Source: Palaemon carinicauda (lineage: Eukaryota > Arthropoda > Malacostraca > Decapoda > Palaemonidae). From it: a stretch of DNA of 64,000 bases. The stretch's first letter is position 1; every line of letters starts with the position of its first letter. Where the stretch lies: contig NC_090744.1 in NCBI RefSeq assembly GCF_036898095.1, positions 100,798,983 through 100,862,982 on the forward strand. Direction: 5' to 3'. Under the pieces are notes generated by a model. That model saw only the letters and a list, made by a program, of their open reading frames with translations, was not told where the DNA came from and searched no databases. Below, in pieces: positions 24,736-37,699 of this stretch. The translations under genes and the position numbers were made by a program.

Positions 24736-25676
24736 AGTGGAGAGTCTTCTGTGGTTGGTGTCGTGGGAGGTGTATCTCTCCACTCGATGCCACTATTCCA
24801 GCAATAGCGGAGTTTCTCGTTTATTTGCGGGAGGAAATGCGCCTTTCGGTCTCAGCGGTGAAAGGCTATCACTCAGCCTTAAGCTTGGCTTTTAGGCTGA
24901 AAGGAGTGGACATTTCTTCCTCGCTGGAACTCTCTCTACTCATACGTAGCTATGAGCTTACCTGCCCTCAGTCGGAAGTGAGACCTCCTCCTTGGAACGT
25001 GGTTCGGGTCCTCAGGGCTCTTAAGAGACCTCCCTTCCAACCATTACGCCAGGCCTCTGATCGCCACCTGTCTTGGAAGACGGCTTTCCTGCTCGCTTTG
25101 GCCTCTGCCAAACGAGTTAGTGAACTTTATGTTCTCTCGTACGACGTCGCCCATTCAAGGGGATGGGGGGAGGTAACGTTCAGGTTCGTCCCTGAGTTTG
25201 TTGCCAAGACTCAGAACCCTTGAGTGCCGGACCCACGGTTCGACTCTTTCAGGGTCGCGAGTCTCCGTTCTGTAACAAGTGACCCAGACCAGCTGCTATT
25301 ATGTCCAGTGAGGAGTCTGAGGTGTTACTTGAAGAGAACAGCTGCAGTTCGTCCTCAGGTGCAAGCATTGTTTGTTAGCACAGGCAGGACGAAGAGGAGG
25401 GTCACCAAGAACACCATCTCGGCTTGGATTCGAAGGGTTATCCATCACGCCTTGAATCCGGACCCTCCTCCGTCACGTCGCCCTAGGGCACACGACGTCA
25501 GGGGCATCGCTACGTCCCTGGGCTTCAAGAGAAACTTCTCTGTGACGCAGGTACTTCAAGCTGGGGTCTGGAAGCGTCAGACAACCTTCACAGCCCACTA
25601 CCTGCAGGACGTGACCCACAGGAGCTTCGATACTTTTTCTATCGGCCCTGTGGTGGCTGCACAACAGCTGGTCTAG
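24504..25676 (+). pseudogene. DIRS-A1 tyrosine recombinase, one in-frame stop
   Basis: Proposed start is ATG at 24504 (MVPGPSAAPDG), at the position equivalent to the DIRS-C recombinase ATG. The frame covers VYQVKWRVFCGWC, IAEFLVYLREE, KGYHSALSLAF, ALASAKRVSELY (catalytic Arg), the HDVRGIATS box, a VWKRQ segment and HYLQDVTHRS (catalytic Tyr). It ends in TAG after GPVVAAQQLV. A single TGA at 25221-25223 splits an otherwise open 390-codon frame. The recombinase would integrate circular cDNA. This copy is probably inactive because of the stop. Confidence 0.88.
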
Positions 25677-26153
25677 CCTCAGGCTCCTTTATGGACAAGT
25701 AGCAGTAGGTTGAGGGTGTTGTTACCCGGTTTTAGTCTGCGTGAATGAAAGAGTATGTCTGACCCTTACTACTTTCTTCATTCTCCCCTCTCTTGGGGAA
25801 GCAGCATCCTGGTCTCCGCATAGCTGACCTCAACCTCTGCAGGTAAACCATGCTTCCTTGTGCTCCTAGTATTAAGCTTAATACTGTCGCGTCCCCCATA
25901 CCCTGACGAGGTGGTATTGGGAACGTCCTATCCTGGATTCCTATCTAAAGGTCTCAAGGTCAACTTCATAGGACGAGTCACGCTCTTTCCTCCACACACA
26001 ACTTATGTAGGCCACACGTTCCTTGCGAAGCGAGGAACTTGTGAGGTGCAGGGACTCCTTTTCTCGAGTGCTACTCACTTGGAGTCGGAGTCCCCGGGTA
26101 AAGCCAAAGTCAGTAAGGCTGGGGACTTTCCACCCTTCCTAAGGGGTAAGTCA

Positions 26154-26252
26154 CCCAATGTAAATAGCGTGGTTTGTATTTCGGTTACGGAACAAATGAC
26201 AAATTCGGAGATAATTTGTATTTTTCCTAACCATACAAACCTTAGCTATTTA
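26154..26252 (+). other. DIRS-A1 internal complementary region
   Basis: Bases 26154-26196 are complementary to the left outer end (18659 onward), and 26197-26252 to the right outer end (about 26450-26505). The join GGAACAAA/TGACAAATTCGG is the inferred circle junction. Confidence 0.9.
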
Positions 26253-26299
26253 CACATATTTGCCCGCCAGCCCTGTCACCCAAGTCAAGTCTTACCTCT

Positions 26300-26457
26300 A
26301 AGTGAAGTGAAGCAAATCACTGGTGTGTGGGGGGGAGGGGTAGCAAGGTACCCCTTCCCCTACCCCCGCTAACTAGCGCGGGGGTAGTTAACCCTCGTTA
26401 AAATCTATTGGCTCGTCAATTTCAGCTACGCCGAAAGGTAAACCCAATGTAAATAGC
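26300..26457 (-). repeat. DIRS-A1 right ITR
   Basis: It is the complement of 18687-18844 with about five differences (for example CGGTGTAG versus CGGCGTAG). The right outer end follows, up to TTTGTCA at 26505. Confidence 0.9.
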
Positions 26458-26505
26458 TAAGGTTTGTATGGTTAGGAACAATACAAATTATCTCCGAATT
26501 TGTCA

Positions 26506-26745
26506 TCTTAGGCGATGTCCTCCTTTGGGAAAACTTCTCTCTCGTTAGCGAGAGAGAGAGAGAGATTACGCCTATGCTTTTTCCCCATAGAACTGGGAGA
26601 AAGTTTGCCTTAGGCGATGTCCTCCTTTTGGAGGACTTCTCCCTCGTTCGCGAGAGAGAAATTATTACACCTACGCTTTTTCCCATAGAGCAGGGAGAAA
26701 GCTTGTTTTAGGTGATCTCCTTCGGGAGAACCTTCTTACCACTCA
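26506..26745 (+). repeat. DIRS-B internal tandem array, part right of A1
   Basis: It continues the array of 18356-18658, starting TCTTAGGCGATGTCC directly after the A1 right end TTTGTCA. Two to three more units follow. Palindromic CTCTCGTTCGCGAGAG-type cores occur in each unit. Confidence 0.8.
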
Positions 26746-27489
26746 TGAGTGAAATCTTGTAGGAGTTTGCTGATCCATGCTCCTCCCTCTTACGCTTTTG
26801 GTTCTCCTCCAGGGGCGGAGCGAGAGCCTTGTATTAAGCGACATTCTCCTTCGGGAGAACAAATCTACCCTGTGGAGGAGTTATTTTCATCCATGACGTT
26901 CTCCCCCTCGTGTTGCAAGGAGACGTCTTTTTGAACCTGCTGATTCTCCTCACATTGACCCCTCGGGGTCTCGTGACGATCACCCTTTCGGCGGGCGTGA
27001 TCGCGAGCCTTTAAACTTTCGTCATGTTTATCCTACAGGTTCTCGTGACCTTAGGAGTCCTCCGGGCCTCTGTCGTGTTGGACTTTCGAGTTCACAGGAC
27101 TTAGAACCTTCGAGTATCAGTTACGCGGAGTATTCGGGCTCTCACAACAATTAGCTCAGAGTGTCCGTGCACTCACGCAATTATCGCTGTGCACGCGACC
27201 ATCGTCATTAAGAGTTTTATTCTTATGACAGAGTCTTCGCCATTACCTCTAGACGCTCCGACTTCTACCATTCTTCCCCTTTCGATAAGAAAGATACGAG
27301 GGGTAAGACATAAGGTTTGTCTGCTACTCGTGTCTCCACTTTTACCTATAATAACACGCGAGGAATTATCGCAGCCTGAGGATTCCTCGAGAGAGCTGCC
27401 GTCGAGGGAATTAGAATCCTCCTATTTAAGGACTCTAAGAACTATGTGTTATATCTCATGCCTCGGCGATTTGCATCTGTCTCCTCGAC

Positions 27490-27797
27490 CCTTTGACACT
27501 CCAGCCTTAGACAGGCTATCTAGTGACAGTCTGGGGTTCGAGTCCTGCTCAGACTCGTTAGTGCCATCAGTGCCCACAACCTTACCATCCTTGTAAGCTA
27601 AGGTTGGGGGGTTTTGGGGCAGCCTATAGATCTATCTGCTGAGTCTTCAGCAGCCACTGCCTGGCCTTCCCTGGTCCTAGCTGGAATTGAGAGGAGGCTT
27701 GGTCGTTGACCATATATGGTCATTCTCTAGGACATTGTCCTAATGGCTAGTGCAATGCCACTGTCCCTTGCCTCTGCCTTTCTTGACCGACCTTTAA
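27490..27797 (+). mobile_element. tRNA-derived SINE, copy 3, inside DIRS-B
   Basis: This plus-strand copy of the SINE at 4909 and 10203 has B box GGTTCGAGTCC (27535-27545), then CAGACTCGTTAGTGCCAT, ACCATCCTTGTAAGCTAAGG, AGCAGCCACTGCCTGGCC, GGACATTGTCC and the 3' end GACCTTTAAA. The A box is poorly preserved. Confidence 0.75.
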
Positions 27798-27899
27798 ACC
27801 TAGTCTGTTCTCCGAGATCAGAGACGTCAACCTTCTCCCCTGATCTTGGATCCCCTCACAGCGAGGCTCACACCAGGCTAATCCTCGAAGAGACTCTCT

Positions 27900-28152
27900 A
27901 CTCTTCCAGGCTCTTCTCAGTCACAGAAGCCTCGGTAAGGGAAGCGACTTCAATGCCCCTTCTGGCTTGACACGTGGTCTGATAAAGTCGGCTACCTTGC
28001 GAGCCACGAGGACTTGTCAAACCAAAACTCCAGGCAGTCCCTACAAGAAGTCCTAACTGCTGGGGCCAAGACATTGGACTTCTTACCCGCTACAACAGCG
28101 ACAATGTGGAGCAATTGGGTTCTCAAAAGGAAGGATCAGTAGTTCCCAGACT
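27900..28152 (+). pseudogene. DIRS-B gag C-terminal remnant
   Basis: The reading LQEVLTAGAKTLDFLPA..MWSNWVLKRKD (about 28040-28135) corresponds to the gag C-terminal segment LETFLLSGTRFIEFL..LWANSVLKRRD of DIRS-A1. It ends in a stop and runs, within about 20 bp, straight into recombinase sequence. Confidence 0.65.
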
Positions 28153-28992
28153 TCCTTTTGTACCTCAGTGAGGAAAGCTCCTCTCAGTCTCGGCAATTGA
28201 GGGCTATCGCGCAGCCTTGAGCCTCGTCTGTAGACTGAGAAGGGGTTGACCTCTCCGCCTCAGAAGACATCACCTTGGTTGTTTCGGGGTTTTGAGTAAT
28301 CTTGTCCCCAGATGAGATTAGACCATCACCTTGAGACGTGTTTTACGTTCGCCGAAGGGTCTGTCCTATGAGTCCTTAAGGGCCTCAGGCTACTCTTTGA
28401 ACCTTAAGACCGTCTTCCTCGTACCTCAGTCCTCCGCTAAAAGGGTCAGTTAGCTACATGGTCTGTCTTACGTCACCCATTCTAAAAGATGGGGGGGCGA
28501 GTGTCTCGCAACTTCGCTCCGGGCTTGGTGGCTAGACTCATAATCCTTCATCTACCGATGAGAGATTTCGAGAATTTCCACACTCAATAAGGTAACACAG
28601 GATGCAGACCAGTCGTTACTATGCCCAGTCAGGGCGTCAAAGAAATATCTGAGGCGCACCAGACTTTTCAGACCACGTCTCCGTCATCTCTTCCTTGTAC
28701 CAACAGGGTAAAGAAGAGAATCTCTCGCAACTCCATCCCTTTCTGGCTCAAGAAAGTTATTGCGAGGTCTTTTCACGGAGACCCAGAGCTAGCGTAACCC
28801 AGACCCCATCAAGTTAGGGGAGTGGCTGCCTCACTGGCATTTAAGAGAAATTTCTCAGTCTCCCAAATCTTAAGTGGTGGGGTCTGGAAACGCCAGTCTA
28901 CATTCACCGCTCACTATTTGAGCAACGTGACACATAGGTCTCTAGACACTCTTTCTATAGGGCCTATTGTGACAGGTCAACAGGTGCTGTAG
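28153..28992 (+). pseudogene. DIRS-B tyrosine recombinase remnant
   Basis: It begins inside the recombinase (FLLYLSEESSLSVSAIEGY), with the catalytic-Arg region around SSAKRVS near 28435 and an HQVRGVAASLAFKRNFSVSQ box near 28815. It ends HYLSNVTHRSLDTLSIGP..GQQVL and a TAG at 28990-28992. Several frameshifts and stops interrupt it. The H-x2-R and Tyr (AHYL) motifs are still readable. Confidence 0.75.
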
Positions 28993-29054
28993 CTACCTTA
29001 TGCCCTTTCAGGGGACAGTAACCATTGGTTGAGGATTCTGGGTTACACTAGGTT

Positions 29055-29443
29055 TTAAGAAGTACTCTAGAAGTTTTATTCCAGCTGTTACCAAGTTGTG
29101 GAATGATCTTCCTAATCGGGTGGTTGAGTCAGTAGAACTTCAAAAGTTCAAAGTTGGAGCAAATGCTTTTTTGTTGACCAGGCGGACATGAGTCTTTTTA
29201 TAGTTTATTTATGACATATTTGTTTTTGATGCTGTTAATAGTTTATATATGACATGTCTGTTTTGACATTGTTACTGTTTTTAGAATGATTTATTGTTAA
29301 TTTGTTCTCTTCATTTATTTATTTCCTTATTTCCTTTCCTCACTGGGCTATTTTTCCCTGTTGGAGCCCCTGGGCTTATAGCATCTTGCTTGTCCAACTA
29401 GGGTTGTAGCTTGGATAGTAATAATAATAATAATAATAATCCA
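29055..29443 (+). mobile_element. LINE 3' fragment with (TAA)n tail, copy 4, inside DIRS-B
   Basis: It starts in frame with FIPAVTKLWNDLPNRVV, then ESVELQKFKVGANAFLLTRRT and a TGA at about 29188-29190. A 3' UTR with the shared block GCTTATAGCATCTTGC and GGGTTGTAGCTTGGATAG follows, then (TAA)n at 29417-29440. This is the longest copy and shows that the family's ORF ends in a short KFKVGANAFL tail. Confidence 0.8.
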
Positions 29444-29799
29444 TCTATCTTCTTTGTCTCCTATCCAGTTTCAGCTGGACTCACCAATGGAAATAAGGTT
29501 GATACTCGTCTGATTCCTCTCACAGGGTATAAGTTATACTCGTGATCACGAGGTTTCCCCTTTGCAAGTTCGGGGGAATCCTAAGTTTGAAGGGGTCTGA
29601 GTTGAAGGTTCCTGACCCACTTCATCTTGAAACATTTGTTTCCTCGAGGCTGCAAACCTTCAGTTGTGCTGAAGATTAGGGGGACCTACAAAGAAAGAAG
29701 ATGAACGGAAGGTTGTTGCTTCAAAAGAGTCTAGTCTGAGGACTATCTTCGCTAGGAATAGGGAACTCCTTGGCCACCCTGGCCTCAAGACTAAGTCTC

Positions 29800-29900
29800 C
29801 TATAGTAAAGAATGAGGTTTGTATCAAGTGTAGGAACAAATGACAAACTTATAACAGAGTTTGTATTTTTCCTCCTAACATACAAACCCAAATTCTTTAC
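29800..29900 (+). other. DIRS-B internal complementary region
   Basis: Bases 29800-29840 are complementary to the left outer end of B, and 29841-29900 to its right outer end. The join GAACAAA/TGACAAA marks the inferred circle junction. This is the hallmark of DIRS1-type elements, where it is thought to splint circularisation of the cDNA. Confidence 0.85.
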
Positions 29901-29941
29901 TCAAATCTTCCCTCCATCACCGCCCCCCTAGGATAGTCCTA

Positions 29942-30096
29942 GCTAGAATCCGATTGAAGGTAAACAACAGCTACCGACCGGCGGTCCTCCACCACTAACA
30001 GGTGGGTAATTACCTGCCCGGTCGTTAACGACCTTGTTAAGGTTTTTCTTCCGTATTTTCCAGCACGCGCTAGAATATCTCGTATAGTAAAGAATT
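29942..30096 (-). repeat. DIRS-B right inverted terminal repeat
   Basis: It is complementary to 15796-15950 (GCTAGAATCCGATTGAAGG through CTAGAATATCTCGTATAG). It is followed by the right outer end, which finishes in AAGTTTGTCA at 30143. Confidence 0.85.
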
Positions 30097-30143
30097 TGTG
30101 TTTGTATGTTAGGAAAAATACAAACTCTGTTATAAGTTTGTCA

Positions 30144-30189
30144 TGTTTGTATCTTTAGGAGAAATACAAATTACTTCCAAATTTGTAAT
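30144..30189 (+). mobile_element. DIRS-A terminal remnant, right end
   Basis: GTTTGTATCTTTAGGAGAAATACAAATTACTTCCAAATTTGTAA is read here in two pieces: GTTTGTATCTTTAGG resembles GTTTGTATGGTTAGG, and ATACAAATTACTTCC resembles ATACAAATTATCTTCG at the right ends of A1 and A2. Joined to 15541-15776, it gives a roughly 280-bp element with both A ends and no interior. Confidence 0.6.
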
Positions 30190-33307
<3,118 letters not shown>

Positions 33308-33309
33308 TG

Positions 33310-33491
33310 AGAAATCTATACATGTACTGTTCTTCTCCCATCAACTCTTGCATTTATCACCTTCTTTAGCAGACAGCCATTTTCAAATTTCTCTACATGG
33401 CCAAACCACCTCAACACATTCATTTCTGCTCTAGCTGCTAATTAATTTCTTACACTTGTTCTCACCATCACTACTTTGTTCCTAATCAGTC
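33310..33491 (-). pseudogene. LINE fragment, 3' piece of copy split by DIRS-A2
   Basis: On the minus strand it reads RNKVVMVRTSV, then NVLRWFGHVEKFENGCLLKKVINARVDGRR with stops. This is the C-terminal RWFGHVERM..LLKKV block of a LINE. The same block is on + at 43042. The upstream (RT) part of this copy resumes at 41364 on the other side of DIRS-A2. Confidence 0.7.
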
Positions 33492-33519
33492 TTTGTTCCG
33501 TAACCGAAATACAAACCAC

Positions 33520-33679
33520 GCTATTTACAAAGGGTATTACTTTTAGCGTAGCTGAAATGGCGAGCCATTAGAATTTAACGAGGGTGTATTACCCCCGCGC
33601 TAGTTAGCGGGGGGGTAGGGGAGTGGTAGCTAGCTACCCCTCCTCCCCCTCACACACAGGTGAATACTCACTTTCACTT
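33520..33679 (+). repeat. DIRS-A2 left ITR
   Basis: These 160 bp are the exact reverse complement of 41156-41315 as far as I can read, including a 7-base G run. Confidence 0.92.
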
Positions 33680-35486
33680 TTGGCTCGGACTGTGACAGAC
33701 GTCTCTGTCTTGGTCCTCGCTTGGCAGCCATTGTCTGTTTTGTCTTTACTTAATCGCTTACTTTTCTTTTACTCAATATATATGTAAACATGTTTTCATG
33801 TTTGTATATATATTTGAGTATAGAAATAAGTAAGTTTCCTTTTCAGATGTGTGTGTGTAGTGTACGATATCTACGTGGAGGCCTCGGCAGTTAGGCCACC
33901 ACGGCCTAATTTTATGGGTTGCGATCGAGTTTGACTTCGGTCTTTCTCTCTCTCTCTCTCTTGAGGTCGTTCACCCTTTTACTATGTTTTACTACGCCCT
34001 TGTAGCTTCCTTCCCGTGTGGGTGGGGTTGCTACGCCGTACATTTTGTCTCAATTAGTTTATGAATCTAATTGTAGTTGTTAATTTTTCAGCTTGTAGAA
34101 CGATTCCTTTCGGGGTTTTCGTTTTTTCTTTAGTGTTCATTCATTTTTAAATTACATAATTACATAGTTACATAATTATAATTGTTATAATTCTGTTTGG
34201 TTACAGCTCTCCTTCCGCGAGTGTAAGTGGTTGTGAGGGCACGTGCCTGTTGTGTAATTCTTGTTCCTTTTCCTCGGGATTCCTCTTCGGAGCCTTCCCG
34301 GGGGAATGAATGTGTACTAATATTATTTGTTTTATTTTTTTACAGTTACCGATCTAGTTCGTTTCTGTAATATAGCAACGGTGTGAGCTGTCTGGTTGAG
34401 TCCTGGGGATTCGGCTATTGCTGCCTCCCCCCTTGTATTGTCGTCAGGGGCGTGTCTCCTTCTACTGGTAGTACTCCCGTGTCGACGGACAGCTCTCCAG
34501 TTCATTTTAGAACAGTCAGGAGGCTTGCCTCCTTGGGCGGATAACTTTCCTTCCGAGGGAAGTTTTTTTCCTGTCCAGGCTTGAGCTTTTCCTCTTTTGG
34601 GGGGTTCTTCTCTTGCCTTTTTTTTCGTGCGACTATGCTCTTGGTGCTGAGCGGTCGCACCTGCAGTTTCGCTCAAGGGGCTGGGCAACTGCAGGAGCTC
34701 CTCTTCGGAGGATTGCCCCTCTTAGGTCACTGGCTGACCTGTCTCTTCCACGAAGTGTTTCTCTTTCGTTCGCGAGAGAGTACACTCATAGAGACTCCTC
34801 TTCGGAGGTTTCTTCTGTTGCTGTTGCTGTTGGCCTCCCTCGCCGTAAGGCCCTCCGTCCGCCTCGTCGTAAGGGCCTCTCATCTCCCTATAAGGGTGCT
34901 TGAGGCGCCTTTTTGAATCTCCGTTTGCAGCCTACAACTTCTTTTTCTCGATCTTCCGTCTTGGTGCAGATGGACAGCAGTCTAATCTCGTCTTCCGACG
35001 GGCAACGGTCTTCCCGACGGACAACGGTCTTCCCGACGGACAGCGGTCTTCCGACGGACATCAGTCTCCCGGCGGACAACGATCCCTTCGGGGCAAAGGG
35101 TTGCCCCCACGGGGGTTCTTCCCTTGTGTGTCAGGGTTTCCCTGCGCGCCCTTCTGTTCGTCAGCGCTCTCCTGTTCGTCAGCGCTTTCAAGATGATCTT
35201 CCCTGTGGTTCCTGTTACGTGCCCTGTGCGCCCACGTTCGCCCTCGCGATCTAGAACTTCGGTTCAGGTCGGGGTCAAGGACTCTTCTTCTTTGCGCAGG
35301 CTTCCACGCGTAGCCTTCTGCTCGTCAGCGATCATCAGCTCGTCAGCGATCATCAGCTCGCCAGCGATCGTCAGCTCGTCAGCGATCATCAGCTCGCCAG
35401 CGATCTCCAGATCGCCCACGTGTGTTACAGCTGGCACGCCAACGTTCTCCAACACTTCTGAAGGAACATGGTTCGCCAGCTACTAG

Positions 35487-35826
35487 CTCAACTGCGGATG
35501 CTGATCGCCATCGCGCGACCCTCAACTGCAGATGCTGACCGCCATCGCGCGACCCTCAACTGCAGATGCTGACCGCCATCGCGCGACCCTCAACTGCAGA
35601 TGCTGACCGCCATCGCGCGACCCTCAACTGCAGATGCTGACCGCCATCGCGCGACCCTCAACTGCAGATGCTGACCGCCATCGCGCGACCCTCAACTGCA
35701 GATGCTGACCGCCATCGCGCGACCCTCAACTGCAGATGCTGACCGCCATCGCGCGACCCTCAACTGCAGATGCTGACCGCCATCGCGCGACCCTCAACTG
35801 CAGATGCTGACCGCCATCGCACCACC
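35487..35826 (+). repeat. ten tandem 34-bp units in gag
   Basis: Ten units start at 35487 and then every 34 bp. The unit begins CTCAACTGCAGATGCTGACC and ends CGCGCGACC. Units 2-9 look identical, and unit 1 differs at two bases. The length is not a multiple of three, so each copy changes frame. It appears derived by loss of 11 bp from the 45-bp coding unit of the neighbouring array. Confidence 0.95.
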
Positions 35827-35832
35827 CTGAAC

Positions 35833-36310
35833 GATCGCCCTCCTGCAGATGCTGATCACCATCGCACCCTTTCACGCGATCATTCACCTGCGCATGCTGC
35901 TCGCCATCGCACAACCCTGAACGATTGCCCGCTTACGCATGCTGCTCCTCATCGCACAACCCTGAACGATCGCCCTCCTGCAGATGCTGATCACCATCGC
36001 ACCCTTTCACGCGATCATTCACCTGCGCATGCTGCTCGCCATCGCACAACCCTGAACGATTGGCCGCTTACGCATGCTGCTCCTCATCGCACCACCCTGA
36101 ACGATCGCCCTCCTGCAGATGCTGATCACCATCGCACCCTTTCACGCGATCATTCACCTGCGCATGCTGCTCGCCATCGCACAACCCTGCACGATAGCCC
36201 GCTTACGCATGCTGCTCCTCATCGCACAACCCTGAACGCTCGCCCTCTTGCGGATGCTGATCACCATCGCACCCTATCACGCGATCATTCACCTACACAT
36301 GCTGCTCGCC
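35833..36310 (+). repeat. 135-bp higher-order repeat made of three 45-bp units
   Basis: Unit starts at 35833, 35968, 36103 and 36238 are exactly 135 bp apart. Each unit encodes three related 15-residue motifs (DRPPADADHHRTLSR, DHSPAHAARHRTTLN and DCPLTHAAPHRTTLN variants). The period keeps the frame, and the frame is open across the array. Confidence 0.93.
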
Positions 36311-36385
36311 ATCGCTTACCGCCAGCGATCTTCTTCACCCACGCGGCAGCACGATCCCTCGCCGTCACGCCCATTCCCCTGCGCG

Positions 36386-36560
36386 CCCGCGCGATCGCTC
36401 GCCTGCGCGCCCGCGCGATCGCTCGCCTGCGCGCCCGCGCGATCGCTCGCCGGCGCGCCCGCGCGATCGCTCGCCTGCGCGCCCGCGCGATCGCTCGCCT
36501 GCGCGCCCTCGCGACCGCTCGCCGGCGCGCCCGCGCGACCACTCGCCTGTGCGCCCGCGC
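36386..36560 (+). repeat. 24-bp (8-residue) Ser-Arg repeat
   Basis: About seven units of CGCGCCCGCGCGATCGCTCG CCTG type read in the gag frame as RDRSPARP repeats. GC content is very high, with many overlapping GCGATCGC-like palindromes. Confidence 0.88.
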
Positions 36561-37699
36561 GACCATTCGCCTTTGCGCGACCGTTCGCCCTCGCGCGACC
36601 ATAGTTCGCGGCGAATTCCACAGCCGGTGGTAGCAGCAGGGACGCGTGCTCCTAGGCGGCACTCGGGATCACCTCCATCCAAGCACAGGTTGGTAGTGCA
36701 GGACGAAGACAGGTCAGTGCAGCATTCTTCCCACCTTCTTTTCAGGCAGGAACCGTCGTGTCCTCTCCAAAGGATCGCCCGATCCCTTTCACCTTAGCGA
36801 GGATTTCGGACTCTGTGTCCTTGGAGCAGCAGACATGGTTTGATCCGCTGGCACGGGCGTTAATGAGGGTTATGAAACCAGCACTCACCGGCCAGGGTAA
36901 CAAACCAGCGGCTGTCTCTCCTACGCTGAAGAGAAAGAGAGGAGTGGACTTCGTGGTGACTTCCCCCAGGGCGAAGTTGGTTCCCAAGAGGTCGGTCTCG
37001 AGGGTCCCCTCTCCTGCACGAGTACTCTCTCCTTCTCCCGCCCTGGAAGGATTTTTGGCGGGGGGGCTTTCCGTTGAAGATTTCTCCATCGGACAAGGGG
37101 TGACTGCTTACCTCTTCCTCTGGGAGCTTACCAGGTTCTTTCCCTCCTCGGTTACGGCCCGAGGTTTGGTTCAAGGAAGCTACAGGAAGATCAAGGGTAC
37201 TTTCCTCCTCTCGAGCTCAGGCACCTTGGCCTTTCGTCGTTAAGTATCTACTTGCGGACAAGCTCGATGTTTTACCATCTGGACGCACTGACTGAAGGCT
37301 TCCTTCGGGTGTCTCATCTGTGGAGGTCAACGACCTCAGACACCCTTCCATCCTTGAGAAGAGTTTTGTCTTTGCCCAAGGACAGAGACTTAAACATCTG
37401 CTGTGCGGAGTAAATCGACTTCCGGTTTCACTCCTCCAAGGCGCTTTCTTCCAGACTCTGCAGGGCTCCAGCTCCCTTTTCTTTCAACCACGTCGGCCTA
37501 AGTTATCGGCTACGACAACTGGGACAAGGTGTCCAATTGCAGTTTCCTCCTGTCAGGAACAGATGGCACGGGAGACTCCCCCGGGGGGGCATAGTCCTAA
37601 AAGGAGTTCACGAACTCTAGGATTGCAGGTTTTTTCGCTGGGAGGATGCTTAAGGTTACTCATCCGAATGACAGCTTCCCAATGCCCATTCCCGCACAA

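Larger units (their letters stand above)
18659..26505 (+). mobile_element. DIRS-A1 retrotransposon, 7.8 kb, ORFs broken
   Basis: The left end is TTTGTTCCGTAACCG and the right end is CCGAATTTGTCA. ITRs are at 18687-18844 and 26300-26457, and the internal complementary region is at 26154-26252. The order is gag, RT-RNase H-MT-like region, then tyrosine recombinase, all on +. It sits in the tandem array of DIRS-B with no visible target-site duplication, as expected of DIRS. The ITR arms differ at about five positions. The frames carry only a few stops and frameshifts, so this copy is middle-aged. Confidence 0.92.
15777..30143 (+). mobile_element. DIRS-B retrotransposon, decayed, split by DIRS-A1
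   Basis: The element is defined by inverted terminal repeats (15796-15950 and 29942-30096) and an internal complementary region (29800-29900) that fuses the complements of both outer ends. It carries remnants of an SR-rich gag and a tyrosine recombinase but no reverse transcriptase. About 6.5 kb belongs to B. The rest is DIRS-A1 (18659-26505), a SINE (27490-27797) and a LINE fragment (29055-29443). The first seven bases predicted from the internal junction (TTTGTTC) are absent at its left end, where target sequence continues instead. Confidence 0.8.
34750..37690 (+). pseudogene. DIRS-A2 gag remnant with expanded repeats
   Basis: No intact frame. The pieces parallel A1 gag: a Ser/Arg-rich zone from about 35120 to 36620, then segments similar to A1 21040-21250 (GTAGCAGCAGGGACGCG, GGATCACCTCCA..AAGCACAGG) and the KRKRGVDFVVTSPRAKLVPKRSV block at about 36915-37000. 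Several repeat arrays (listed separately) enlarge the Ser-Arg zone. The C-terminal gag domain is barely recognisable. Confidence 0.7.
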
